Shown piece after piece: positions 28,081 to 36,808 of a stretch of DNA of 64,000 nucleotides. This stretch comes from Variovorax sp. ZS18.2.2 (GTDB taxonomy: Bacteria; Pseudomonadota; Gammaproteobacteria; Burkholderiales; Burkholderiaceae_C). Under the pieces are notes generated by a model. It was not told the DNA's origin. It made no database searches and saw only the letters and a program-made list of their open reading frames with translations. The translations under genes were made by a program, and so were the position numbers. Each line of letters begins with the position of its first letter. Position 1 is the stretch's first letter. Where the stretch lies: NCBI RefSeq assembly GCF_024701975.1, contig NZ_JANLNM010000003.1:62001-126000 (forward strand). Direction: 5' to 3'.

Positions 28081-29001
28081 TTATGAGCCGGGGTAGAACG
28101 GTTTCCCTATGGAAGCCGGCATGTTGATACGGATGAAGGCCGGGTTGCGCGAGATCAGCGCCAGCACCACGATCGGCGCGATGTACTGCAGCATGCTGAG
28201 GAACTGGCTCGGCACGTCGACACCGCTGCTCTGCAGGTGAAAGCCCAGCATCGAGACGCCGCCGAAGAGGTAGGCGCCCAGCAGCACGCGAATCGGCCGC
28301 CAGGTGGCGAAGGTGGTGAGCGCCAGCGCGATCCAGCCGCGGCCCGCGACCATGCCTTCGACCCAGAGGGGCGTGTAGACGGTCGAGAGGTAGGCCCCTG
28401 CCAGCCCGCAGAGCGCCCCGCCCGCGATCACCGCCATGAAGCGGATGCGCCGCACCGGGTAGCCGAGCGCATGCGCCGACTCGGGCGATTCGCCGACCGA
28501 GCGCAGCACGAGGCCGGCGCGTGTGCGGTACAGGAACCAGATGAGCCCGAAGGTCAGCACTACCGCGAAATACACCATCGGGTGATGGCGGAACAGCGCG
28601 GGGCCGACGAGCGGAATGTCGGCCAGCACCGGAATCGCATAGCTCGCGCTCTCGGGCAGCTTGGCCTGCACGAAGTTGATGCCGGCGAAGGCCGAGAAGC
28701 CGACGCCGAAGAGACTGAGCGCGAGCCCCGTCGCGTACTGGTTGGTGTTGAGCCAGATCACCAGCACGCCGAAGAACGCGGCGAGCAATGCGCCTGCCGC
28801 CATGCCTGCGAGAAAACCGAGCCAGGGGTTGTGCGTGATGACCACCGTCGCGAAACCGGCGATGGCGGCGCAGAGCATCATGCCCTCGGCGCCGAGGTTG
28901 ACGATGCCGGCTTTCTCGTTGATCAGGAGGCCCAGTGCCGCGATCGCGAGCACGGTGCCGGCGCTCAATGTCGAGCCAAGGAGGAGTGCGTAGCTGTCCA
29001 T
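28081..29001 (-). CDS. ABC importer permease, inner (NupQ/YufQ-like)
   Basis: 306 residues, eight to nine hydrophobic segments. The beginning LLGSTLSAGTVLAIAALGLL and INEKAGIVNLGAEGMMLCAA are the conserved region of BMP-linked nucleoside permeases (BPD_transp_2 family); HALGYPVRRIRF sits at the ATPase coupling site. The ATG is one base from the stop of the preceding permease gene, so both are made from one message. It forms the membrane channel with the partner at 29003. Confidence 0.93.
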   Translation of the reverse strand: MDSYALLLGSTLSAGTVLAIAALGLLINEKAGIVNLGAEGMMLCAAIAGFATVVITHNPWLGFLAGMAAGALLAAFFGVLVIWLNTNQYATGLALSLFGVGFSAFAGINFVQAKLPESASYAIPVLADIPLVGPALFRHHPMVYFAVVLTFGLIWFLYRTRAGLVLRSVGESPESAHALGYPVRRIRFMAVIAGGALCGLAGAYLSTVYTPLWVEGMVAGRGWIALALTTFATWRPIRVLLGAYLFGGVSMLGFHLQSSGVDVPSQFLSMLQYIAPIVVLALISRNPAFIRINMPASIGKPFYPGS

Positions 29002-29002
29002 G

Positions 29003-30145
29003 TCAGAGGGCTCCCTCGGTCGGCCGCGCGACCGGCGCGGTCAGCGGCGTGCTGACTTGCAGCGAACTCGTCGTGAGAATGGCCTTGGCAGCCGCCTTGC
29101 GGCGGATGCGGTAGGCGATGAGCGTGTCGCAGGCCAGCAGCGTGAAGAGCAGCAGCCCCTGGAACACACCGGTCAACGACTTGGGCAACCCGAGGCGCGA
29201 TTGCGCCAGTTCGCCACCGATGTAGAACATGCTCATGAGAATGGCCGAGAACACCATGCCCACCGGATGCAGCCGCCCGACGAAGGCCACGATGATGGCC
29301 GCGAAGCCGTAGCCGGCCGGCACATACGGCGTGAGCTGGCCGAGCGGCCCGGCGACTTCGAGCGCACCGGCGAGCCCCGCCGCGCCGCCCGAGGTAAGCA
29401 GCGCGATCCACACCGCGCGCCGCGCCGAGAAGCCGGCGTAGCGCGCCGCCGCCGGGGCCAGCCCGCCGACCTGCTGCGCGAAGCCCGCACGCGTGCGGAA
29501 CAGGAACACCCACAGCGCCCCCACGCCCACCAGCGCGATGATCAACCCGATGCTCACGCGCGAGCCCTTGAAGAGCCGTGGAATCTGCGTGACCGCCTCG
29601 AAGGTCTTCGACTGCGGGAAGTTGTAGCCCTGCGGGTCCTTCCACGGGCCGAACACCATGTAGCTCAGCAGCAGCGTGGCCACGTACACCAGCATCAGGC
29701 TCACCAGGATTTCGTTGGCGTTGAACCTGTCGCGCAGGAACGCCACGATGCCCGCCCACACCATGCCGCCGAGCGTGCCCGCGATGAGGATGGCGACGAC
29801 GATCCACGAACCGGTGTTCTTGTCGGCCAGCAGCGCCACGCCGCCCGCGACGATGGCGCCGAACACGAACTGCCCCTCGGCGCCGATGTTCCACACGTTG
29901 GAGCGGAAGCACACCGCGAGGCCCAGCGCGATGATGAGCAGCGGGGTCGCCTTGATCATCAACTCGCCGAGCGCATAGCCGTTCTTGATGGGCTCGTAGA
30001 AGAACACCATGAGGCCCTTGACCGGGTCCTTGCCGAGCGCGGCGAAGAGGGCCACGCCGATCAGCACCGTGATGAGCAGCGCCAGGATCGGCGAGGCGAA
30101 AGTCCAGAAGCGCGAAAGCTCCGGGCGGGGTTCGAGCTTAAGCAT
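29003..30145 (-). CDS. ABC importer permease, outer (NupP/YufP-like)
   Basis: 380 residues, about ten hydrophobic segments. NVWNIGAEGQFVFGAIVAGG is the conserved loop of this family, and ARYAGFSARRAVWIALL is the coupling region. The C-terminus extends about 25 residues past the last helix. The start overlaps the ATPase 3' end by 8 bp. It pairs with the permease at 28081. Confidence 0.93.
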   Translation of the reverse strand: MLKLEPRPELSRFWTFASPILALLITVLIGVALFAALGKDPVKGLMVFFYEPIKNGYALGELMIKATPLLIIALGLAVCFRSNVWNIGAEGQFVFGAIVAGGVALLADKNTGSWIVVAILIAGTLGGMVWAGIVAFLRDRFNANEILVSLMLVYVATLLLSYMVFGPWKDPQGYNFPQSKTFEAVTQIPRLFKGSRVSIGLIIALVGVGALWVFLFRTRAGFAQQVGGLAPAAARYAGFSARRAVWIALLTSGGAAGLAGALEVAGPLGQLTPYVPAGYGFAAIIVAFVGRLHPVGMVFSAILMSMFYIGGELAQSRLGLPKSLTGVFQGLLLFTLLACDTLIAYRIRRKAAAKAILTTSSLQVSTPLTAPVARPTEGAL

Positions 30146-31652
30146 GCGCGGCCTCCTTGTTCCAGAGTCCGCTCATCCATTCGCCGATCTGCGGCAGCGT
30201 GGCCGCGGCGCGGTCGATGGAGGGCGACAGCCGCCCCTTGGCGATGACGTGCAGGCGGTCGCTGATGTCGAACAGCTCGTCGAGCTCCTCGCTCACCACC
30301 AGCACCGCACAGCCTGCATCGCGCAGCGCGAGGATTTCGCCGCGAATGAGCGCGGCCGCGCCCACGTCCACGCCCCAGGTGGGCTGCGAGACGATGAAGA
30401 GCTTGGGATTGGCGTCGATCTCGCGGCCGACGATGAACTTCTGCAGGTTGCCGCCCGAGAGCGAACGCGCCGCCGCGTTCGGGCCGCCGGCCTTGACGTT
30501 GAAGCGCTCGATGATTCCCTTGGCGTGTTTCTCGAGTGCGGCGGTGCGAATCCAGCCGCCCTTGCCCACCGCATTGCTGCGCGTGAGGAGCAGGTTGTGC
30601 GCGAGGCCCAGTGTGGGCACCGCGCCGCGGCCCAGCCGCTCCTCGGGCACGAAATGCAGGCCCAGTGCGCGGCGTGCGCGCGGGCGCAGCCGACCGGCAG
30701 GCTTGTCGAACACCTGCACCATCGAAGCGTCGGCGCGCACGTCCTCGCCCGAGAGCGTGTAGAGCAGTTCCTTCTGGCCGTTGCCCGAGACGCCCGCAAT
30801 GCCGACCACTTCGCCGGCACGCACCTCGAACGAGATGCCATCGAGGTCAACGCCGAACTGGTCTTCGCGCGCCAGCGTCAGCCCCTTCACGCGCAGCGCC
30901 ACCGCGCCCGCATGCACCGGGCGGTGCTGCAGCGGCGGCGGCTCGCTGCCGATCATCAGCCGCGAGAGCGATTCATTGCTCTCGTTCTGCGGATTGCACA
31001 CGCCCGTGACCTTGCCGCCGCGCAGCACCGTGCAGGCGGTGCAGAGCTCCCGGATCTCGTGCAGCTTGTGGCTGATGTAGAGGATGCTGCAGCCCTCGGA
31101 GGCCAGCTTGTTGAGCACCGTGAAGAGCTTGATGACCGCCTGCGGCGTGAGCACCGAGGTTGGCTCGTCCAGGATCAGGAGCTTCGGGTTGGTGAGCAGC
31201 GCACGGATGATTTCCACCCGCTGCATCTCGCCCACCGAGAGTGTGTGCACCGGGCGCGAGGGGTCGATGTCCAGGCCGTACTCGCTGGCCTTGGCCGTGA
31301 TGCTGCGGGCCACTTCGGCGAGCTGCAGCGATTTGTCCAGGCCCAGCCACACGTTCTCGGCCACGGTGAGCGTGTCGAACAGGCTGAAGTGCTGGAACAC
31401 CATGCTGATGCCCAGCGCCCTCGCCTGCTGCGGGTTGCGCAGGGTGACGGCGTGGCCGTCGAAGGTGACGGTGCCTTCGTCGGGCTTGACCGAGCCGTAG
31501 ATGATCTTCATCAGCGTCGATTTGCCCGCGCCGTTCTCGCCGAGAACGGCATGGATCTCGCCGGGGGCAACGGCCAGCGAGATGTCGCTGTTGGCCACCA
31601 CCGCGGGATACCGCTTGGTGATGTGCGCGAGCTGGAGTCGGGGGGTTGTCAT
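30138..31652 (-). CDS. ABC importer ATPase, two nucleotide-binding domains (NupO/RbsA-like)
   Basis: 504 residues. Domain 1 has GENGAGKST, LSVGEMQRVEIIRAL and LLILDEPTSVLT. Domain 2 (after about 250) has a degenerate Walker A (GVSGNGQKEL) and the signature LSGGNLQKFIVGREI, as normal for this class, so ATP hydrolysis is at one site. It energises the two permeases that follow. It is the first gene of the ABC unit and lies 111 bp after the purine permease gene, with a long hairpin in between. Confidence 0.94.
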   Translation of the reverse strand: MTTPRLQLAHITKRYPAVVANSDISLAVAPGEIHAVLGENGAGKSTLMKIIYGSVKPDEGTVTFDGHAVTLRNPQQARALGISMVFQHFSLFDTLTVAENVWLGLDKSLQLAEVARSITAKASEYGLDIDPSRPVHTLSVGEMQRVEIIRALLTNPKLLILDEPTSVLTPQAVIKLFTVLNKLASEGCSILYISHKLHEIRELCTACTVLRGGKVTGVCNPQNESNESLSRLMIGSEPPPLQHRPVHAGAVALRVKGLTLAREDQFGVDLDGISFEVRAGEVVGIAGVSGNGQKELLYTLSGEDVRADASMVQVFDKPAGRLRPRARRALGLHFVPEERLGRGAVPTLGLAHNLLLTRSNAVGKGGWIRTAALEKHAKGIIERFNVKAGGPNAAARSLSGGNLQKFIVGREIDANPKLFIVSQPTWGVDVGAAALIRGEILALRDAGCAVLVVSEELDELFDISDRLHVIAKGRLSPSIDRAAATLPQIGEWMSGLWNKEAAHA

Positions 31653-31691
31653 GCCGGGTTTCGTGGGTTTGTCTCGTTCAACAGCAACAAA

Positions 31692-31735
31692 GCGGGAACA
31701 GTTGTCAGTTTATTAGCACTGACGACTGCTCCCGC
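31692..31735. terminator. Long imperfect hairpin (18-bp arms) between the permease and ABC operons
   Basis: The arms 31692-31709 and 31718-31735 match at 16 of 18 positions, loop 8 nt (TTATTAGC). Read on the minus strand it lies 28 nt after the NCS2 stop and is followed by CTTTGTTGCTGTTG, a weak U-rich run, 40 nt before the ATPase start. It may be a terminator, an attenuator, or a processing stem that sets the ratio between the permease and the importer. Confidence 0.6.
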
Positions 31736-31763
31736 GACCAGCGGCGCCCGACGGCGCTCAGCT

Positions 31764-33164
31764 TCAGTGCCCGCCGACGTAGGCGAACTTGAACAGGAAG
31801 ATCGCCGCGATCACCCACACCATCGCATGCACTTCCCGTGCCCGCCCGGTGCAGAGCTTGAGCACCGCGTAGGTGATGAAGCCGAAGGCCAGGCCGTTGG
31901 CGATCGAGTAGGTGAAGGGCATGGCCAGCGCGGTCACGGCGGCGGGAATGACCTCGGTGGTGTCTTCCCAGTCGAGCTCGACCAGGTCGCGCAGCATGAG
32001 GCAGCCCACGAAGAGCAATGCCGGGGCGGTGGCGTAGGCCGGCACCGAGCCCGCGAGCGGCGAGATCATCAGGCAGGCGAGAAACAGCAGCGCCACCACC
32101 ACGGCCGTGAGGCCGGTGCGACCGCCGGCTTGCACGCCGGCCGCGCTTTCCACATACGCCGTGGTGCTCGAAGTGCCGAGCAGCGAGCCCGCGAAGATCG
32201 CGCCGCTGTCGGCCAAGAGCGCCTTGTTCATGCGCTCCATCTTGCCGGGCACCAGGAGGCCCGCGCGCTTGGCCACGCCCATCAGCGTGCCGGTGGCGTC
32301 GAACATCTCGACCAGGAAGAACACCAGCACCACATTCAGGATGCCGCCCTTGAGCGCACCGAGGATGTCCAGCTGCATGAAGGTGGGCGCGATCGACGGC
32401 GGTGCATCGAACACGCCATGGAACTTGTTGCCGCCGAAGAAGAACGACAGCACCGTCACCAGCATGATCCCGATCAGGATCGCCCCTCGCACCTTGAGCC
32501 GGTCGAGCGTCACGATGACCAGGAAGCCCAGCGTGGCCAGCACCACCGGCGGCGAGTGCAGGTCGCCCAGCGTGACGAAGGTGGCCGGCGAGGCGGCGAC
32601 GATGCCCGCGCTCTTGAGCGCGATGAGCGCGAGGAACATGCCGATGCCCACCGTGATCGCCGTTCGAAGCGACTGCGGTATGCCCGCGATGAACAGCTCC
32701 CGCAACCCGGTGACCGTGACGATGAGGAACAGGCACCCCGAGATGAACACCGCGCCCAGCGCGACCTGCCACGTGTAGCCCATGCCCAGCACCACCACGT
32801 AGGCGAAGTAGGCGTTCAGGCCCATGCCCGGCGCCATGGCGATCGGGTAGTTGGCATAGAGGCCCATGATCAACGTGCCCAGCGCCGCGATCAGGCAGGT
32901 GGCCACGAAGACCGCCCCCTTGGGCATGCCCGCGTCCCCGAGGATCGAGGGGTTCACGAAGATGATGTAGGCCATCGTGAGGAAGGTGGTGAGCCCCGCG
33001 ATGACCTCGGTGCGCACCGTGGTGTTGTGCGCACTGAGCTTGAACACGCGTTCAAGCAGACCCGAGCCGCTTGCGCTGCCCACAGCCGCACGCGGACGCG
33101 CGGACTCGACATGCCCCGGAACGGGGGGCTCGGCGCCTTTGGGCGCCTGTTCAAACGTACTCAT
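31764..33164 (-). CDS. NCS2-family purine permease (AzgA type, guanine/hypoxanthine)
   Basis: 466 residues with many membrane segments. The AzgA branch is shown by TTFLTMAYIIFVNPSIL near the start, MAPGMGLNAYFAYVVVLGMG in helix 3, and FFLVEMFDATGTLMGVAKRAG, the family's substrate-site motif. These are proton symporters for hypoxanthine, guanine and adenine. An unusually long 40-residue soluble N-terminus (EQAPKGAEPPVPGHVESARP) precedes the first helix. It lies in the purine block between the LysR gene and the nucleoside ABC importer on the same strand. Confidence 0.93.
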   Translation of the reverse strand: MSTFEQAPKGAEPPVPGHVESARPRAAVGSASGSGLLERVFKLSAHNTTVRTEVIAGLTTFLTMAYIIFVNPSILGDAGMPKGAVFVATCLIAALGTLIMGLYANYPIAMAPGMGLNAYFAYVVVLGMGYTWQVALGAVFISGCLFLIVTVTGLRELFIAGIPQSLRTAITVGIGMFLALIALKSAGIVAASPATFVTLGDLHSPPVVLATLGFLVIVTLDRLKVRGAILIGIMLVTVLSFFFGGNKFHGVFDAPPSIAPTFMQLDILGALKGGILNVVLVFFLVEMFDATGTLMGVAKRAGLLVPGKMERMNKALLADSGAIFAGSLLGTSSTTAYVESAAGVQAGGRTGLTAVVVALLFLACLMISPLAGSVPAYATAPALLFVGCLMLRDLVELDWEDTTEVIPAAVTALAMPFTYSIANGLAFGFITYAVLKLCTGRAREVHAMVWVIAAIFLFKFAYVGGH

Positions 33165-33241
33165 TTTTCGCTTGTCTCCAGCTGTTGTAGTGGCGGTTTC
33201 ATCGTTGCCCCGCTCACGACGCCGGCGCGAACGGGGGTTTC

Positions 33242-34234
33242 TCAGGGGTCCGGGTTTTCAGGGGCGGCAGACGGGCGCGCCGCGGCGCCTGGTATCGCGG
33301 AAGCAGGAGGCCGCAGCGACGCCGCCACGTCCTTGATGCATTCGCGCAGCCAGCGCGCCGAGCTCGACGAATGCGTGCGCTCGTGCCAGAGCTGGTAGTA
33401 CATGAGGCGCGGCAGCGCCACCGGGCAATCGAGGATCTTCACCGGCAGCCGCGCGGCGAAGCGCTCGCAGTACTGGCGGCCGGTGGTGAGCACCAGCAGG
33501 CTCGAGGCGACCATGTCGGGAATCAGGCTGAAGTGCGCGCAGCGCGCGGTGATATTGCGCTGCCGCCCCAGCTCGTCGAGCATCTGGTCGATGATGCCGC
33601 GCCCCCCCGGGTGCATGGGCGTGGGCGCGATGTGCTCGGCCGCGAGCCAGGTCTCCAGGTCCCAGCCGCGGCGCACCGCCGGATGGTCCTGGTTGACCAG
33701 CGACACCACCTCGTCGCCGAAGAGCCGCGCCATGTGCAGGTCTTCCGGAGGCTTCAACCAGTTGCCGATGACCAGGTCGACCTGCCCGAGCGCCAGGTGC
33801 CCGTGGTAGTCCGAATCGGGCGAGAGCGCGTGGATCTCGATCTGGCAGAGCGGTGCCTCGCGCTTGACGTGCGCCACCAGCATCGGCAGGAAGAGCGGGT
33901 CCATGTAGTCGCTCGCTGCAATGCGGAAGGTGGTGGCCGCCGATTGCGGCTCGAAGCCGCGCGCATCGGAGAACAGCATCTCGGCAGCACGCAGGATGTT
34001 GGCCGCGGGCTCGATCATCCGCAGCCCCGCATCCGTGGGCACCATGCCCGAGCCCGAGCGCACCAGCAGCGGATCGCCCGACAACTCGCGCAGGCGCTTG
34101 AGCGCAGCCGAGACGGCCGGCTGGTACATCCCGAGGCGTATGGCGGCGCGCGAGACACTGCGGTCGGTCAGCACGGTGTGAAGCACCCGGATCAGGTGTA
34201 AATCGATCTTGTCGAAAAGCGCTTGGTCTCTCAT
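33242..34234 (-). CDS. LysR-family regulator, probably of the purine genes
   Basis: 330 residues. The helix-turn-helix is HLIRVLHTVLTDRSVSRAAI with RLGMYQPAVSAALKRLRELS, a NodD/LeuO-like branch, followed by an effector domain from about 95. A 10-bp dyad covers the region just before its ATG. It sits between xdhB and the NCS2 permease on the same strand, so a role in purine induction is likely. Its own start falls 104 bp after xdhB; it may be read with xdhAB or alone. Confidence 0.9.
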   Translation of the reverse strand: MRDQALFDKIDLHLIRVLHTVLTDRSVSRAAIRLGMYQPAVSAALKRLRELSGDPLLVRSGSGMVPTDAGLRMIEPAANILRAAEMLFSDARGFEPQSAATTFRIAASDYMDPLFLPMLVAHVKREAPLCQIEIHALSPDSDYHGHLALGQVDLVIGNWLKPPEDLHMARLFGDEVVSLVNQDHPAVRRGWDLETWLAAEHIAPTPMHPGGRGIIDQMLDELGRQRNITARCAHFSLIPDMVASSLLVLTTGRQYCERFAARLPVKILDCPVALPRLMYYQLWHERTHSSSSARWLRECIKDVAASLRPPASAIPGAAARPSAAPENPDP

Positions 34235-34236
34235 GG

Positions 34237-34267
34237 CTGTTCACACCTTTCTTGTCTGTGCGAACAG
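34237..34267. promoter_or_regulatory. 10-bp dyad CTGTTCACAC / GTGCGAACAG before the LysR start
   Basis: Arms at 34237-34246 and 34258-34267 match at 9 of 10 positions with an 11-nt spacer. The site begins 3 nt upstream of the LysR ATG and covers its ribosome site, a place suited to autorepression. Confidence 0.5.
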
Positions 34268-34312
34268 TTATACAGCGCAGCATTTGGCGAAACCGGGTGT
34301 GGGAGTGAAGCT

Positions 34313-34334
34313 CGGACCGTGCGAGCACGGCCCG
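34313..34334 (-). terminator. Hairpin right after xdhB
   Basis: On the minus strand CGGGCCGTG pairs with CACGGTCCG through all nine positions (one G-U) over the loop CTCG, 3 nt after the xdhB stop. No U tract follows, so it may be a stabilising 3' stem rather than a full terminator. Confidence 0.5.
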
Positions 34335-34337
34335 TTT

Positions 34338-36806
34338 TCATTCGACCGATGCAGCCGGCCCCGCCTGCACGGCGGTGACGGCACGAAGAATCGACTCACT
34401 CGTGGCCGGCGCCTTCAGCGGCGGATCGGTCCGGTGGCCACCGGCCGCCGACACCGCATCGCGGATCGCGAAGAACACCGAGAACGGCAGCAGCAACGGC
34501 GGCTCGCCGACAGCCTTGCTGCGGTGGATCGAATCCTCGAAGTTCTGGCCTTCGAACAGGCGCACGTTGAAGACCGGCGGGCAGTCGTTGGCCGTCGGAA
34601 TCTTGTAGGTGCTCGGCGCATGCGTGGTGAGCTTGCCGCTTTGCGGGTGCCACACCAGCTCCTCGGTCGTGAGCCAGCCCATGCCCTGGATGAAGGCGCC
34701 TTCGACCTGGCCGATGTCCACGGCCGGGTTCAGCGACTTGCCCGCGTCGTGCAGGATGTCGGCGCGCAAGAGCTTCCATTCGCCGGTGAGCGTGTCGACG
34801 ACGACCTCGCTCACCGCCGCGCCGTAGGCGTAGTAGAAGAACGGGCGGCCTTGCATCTTGTCCTTGTCCCAGCTCAGGCCGGGCGTGGCGTAGAAGCCGT
34901 CGGACCAGAGTTGCTTCCGGTCGAGGTAGGCCTCGCCGACCACGGTGCTGAAGGTCAGCGACTTGCCGTTGACCTCGACCTTGTCGTTCGCGAAACGCAC
35001 CTCGCCGGCCTTGCCGCCGTGGCGCTGCGCCGCGCTGTCGGCCAGGCGCTCGCGAATCTGCCGTGCCGCATCCTGCGCGGCCTTGCCGTTCAGGTCGGCG
35101 CCGGTCGATGCGGCGGTGGCCGAGGTGTTCGCCACCTTGGTGGTGTCGGTCGCGGTGACGCGCACGCGCTCGAAGCTCACGCCCAGCTCGTGCGCCACCA
35201 CCTGCGCCACCTTGGTGTTGAGGCCCTGCCCCATCTCGGTTCCGCCGTGGTTCACGAGGATCGAGCCGTCGGTGTACACGTGCACCAGCGCACCGGCCTG
35301 GTTGAAGTGCTTCACGTTGAACGAGATGCCGAACTTGAGCGGCGCCAACGCAAGCCCGCGCTTGAGCACCGTGCTCTTCCGGTTGAACGCCGCGATCTCT
35401 TCGCGCCGCGCGCGGTAGTCGCTGCTGGCCTCCAGCTCGGCCACGAGTTCGTGGACGATGTTGTCGGTCACGATCTGCCGGTACGGCGTGACGTTGTTCT
35501 CCGCCTTGCCGTAGAAGTTGACGCGCCGCACATCGAGCGGGTCGCGCTTCAGCTCGCGCGCCACCGAATCCATGATGTTCTCGATGGCGATGGCGCCTTG
35601 CGGGCCGCCGAAGCCGCGGAATGCGGTGTTGCTCTGCGTGTTGGTCTTGCCCGAGAAGCCGTGCATCGCCACGTTGGGGAGCCAGTAGGCGTTGTCGAAG
35701 TGGCAGAGCGCGCGCGTCATCACCGGGCCCGAGAGATCGGCCGAGTGGCCAGCGCGCGAGACCATGGTGATCTCCGCGCCGAGGATGCGGCCTTCGTCGT
35801 CGTAGCCCACGTCGTACTCGTACCAGAAGCAGTGGCGCCGGCCGGTGATCATGAAGTCGTCGTCGCGGTCCAGCCGCAGCTTCACGGGGCGCTGCAGCTG
35901 GCGCGCCGCGATGGCCGCCACGCACGCAAAGATCGCCGACTGCGATTCCTTGCCGCCGAAGCCGCCGCCCATGCGCCGGCATTCCACATGCACTTCGTTC
36001 GATTGCAGGTGCAGCGCATGCGCCACCAGGTGCTGCATCTCGCTCGGGTGCTGCGTCGAGCAGTGGATGTGCAGCGCGCCGCCCTCCTTCGGAATGGCGT
36101 AGCTGATCTGGCCTTCCAGGTAGAACTGCTCCTGCCCGCCCACGTCGAGCGTGGATTTATGACGATGCGGCGCCTTGGCGATGGCGGCGCGCACGGCCGC
36201 CTCGTCGCCTTCGTTGGCGCTGCCGCCGCTGCGCACGATGTGCATCGGCGGCACGACGTACTGGCCGCGCGCATGCGCGTCCTGCGGCGTGATGACGGGT
36301 GGTTGCGCCTCGATGGTCAGCGCGTCCTTGGCCTTGGCGGCGGCGCGGCGCGCGGCCTCGCGCGTCTCGGCGATCACCGCGAACACGGGCTGGCCGAGGT
36401 AGCGGATTTCGCCGCCGTCTGCCACCGGCAGCAGGATCGGGTCGTCGTGAATGATCGAGCCGCAGTCGTTGGTGCCGGGAATGTCGTCGGCGGTGATGAC
36501 CGCCACCACGCCGGGCATGGCGCGAATCGCGTCGAGCGACAGCGCCGTCACGCGACCATTGGCCACAGGCGAGAGGCCCAGTGCGCAATGCAGCGTGCCG
36601 GTGAGTTCGGGAATGTCGTCGATGTAGGTCGCTTCACCGGCCACATGCAGGTGCGCCGACTCGTGCGGCCGGCTGATGCCGACGCGCGCGCCCAGGTCGT
36701 GCGCCACCGCTTCGGCCGCGGGGTCGATGCGCGCGGCGGTGTTCTTCAGGTAATCGGCAAAGGCCTCGGCGGGCTGCAGCAGGCGGGCGTCGATGGGTTT
36801 GTTCAT
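34338..36806 (-). CDS. xdhB: Xanthine dehydrogenase, molybdopterin-binding subunit
   Basis: 822 residues. The XdhB layout is complete: SRPHESAHLHVAGEATYIDD at the start, GGGFGGKESQ, FRGFGGPQG, GQGLNTKVAQVVAHELGVSF and, near the end, KAVGEPPLLLPFSVFFAIRD with the catalytic glutamate. It oxidises hypoxanthine and xanthine to urate. The ATG follows xdhA by 2 nt with GGAAGGAG inside the xdhA end, so the subunits are co-translated. The usual maturation gene xdhC is not downstream. Confidence 0.96.
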   Translation of the reverse strand: MNKPIDARLLQPAEAFADYLKNTAARIDPAAEAVAHDLGARVGISRPHESAHLHVAGEATYIDDIPELTGTLHCALGLSPVANGRVTALSLDAIRAMPGVVAVITADDIPGTNDCGSIIHDDPILLPVADGGEIRYLGQPVFAVIAETREAARRAAAKAKDALTIEAQPPVITPQDAHARGQYVVPPMHIVRSGGSANEGDEAAVRAAIAKAPHRHKSTLDVGGQEQFYLEGQISYAIPKEGGALHIHCSTQHPSEMQHLVAHALHLQSNEVHVECRRMGGGFGGKESQSAIFACVAAIAARQLQRPVKLRLDRDDDFMITGRRHCFWYEYDVGYDDEGRILGAEITMVSRAGHSADLSGPVMTRALCHFDNAYWLPNVAMHGFSGKTNTQSNTAFRGFGGPQGAIAIENIMDSVARELKRDPLDVRRVNFYGKAENNVTPYRQIVTDNIVHELVAELEASSDYRARREEIAAFNRKSTVLKRGLALAPLKFGISFNVKHFNQAGALVHVYTDGSILVNHGGTEMGQGLNTKVAQVVAHELGVSFERVRVTATDTTKVANTSATAASTGADLNGKAAQDAARQIRERLADSAAQRHGGKAGEVRFANDKVEVNGKSLTFSTVVGEAYLDRKQLWSDGFYATPGLSWDKDKMQGRPFFYYAYGAAVSEVVVDTLTGEWKLLRADILHDAGKSLNPAVDIGQVEGAFIQGMGWLTTEELVWHPQSGKLTTHAPSTYKIPTANDCPPVFNVRLFEGQNFEDSIHRSKAVGEPPLLLPFSVFFAIRDAVSAAGGHRTDPPLKAPATSESILRAVTAVQAGPAASVE

Positions 36807-36808
36807 GG

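Noticed and set aside
30009..33398. Open frame of over 1100 codons on the plus strand across the ABC ATPase and purine permease genes
   Set aside because: Same GC shadow effect; the minus-strand genes carry Walker and NCS2 motifs.
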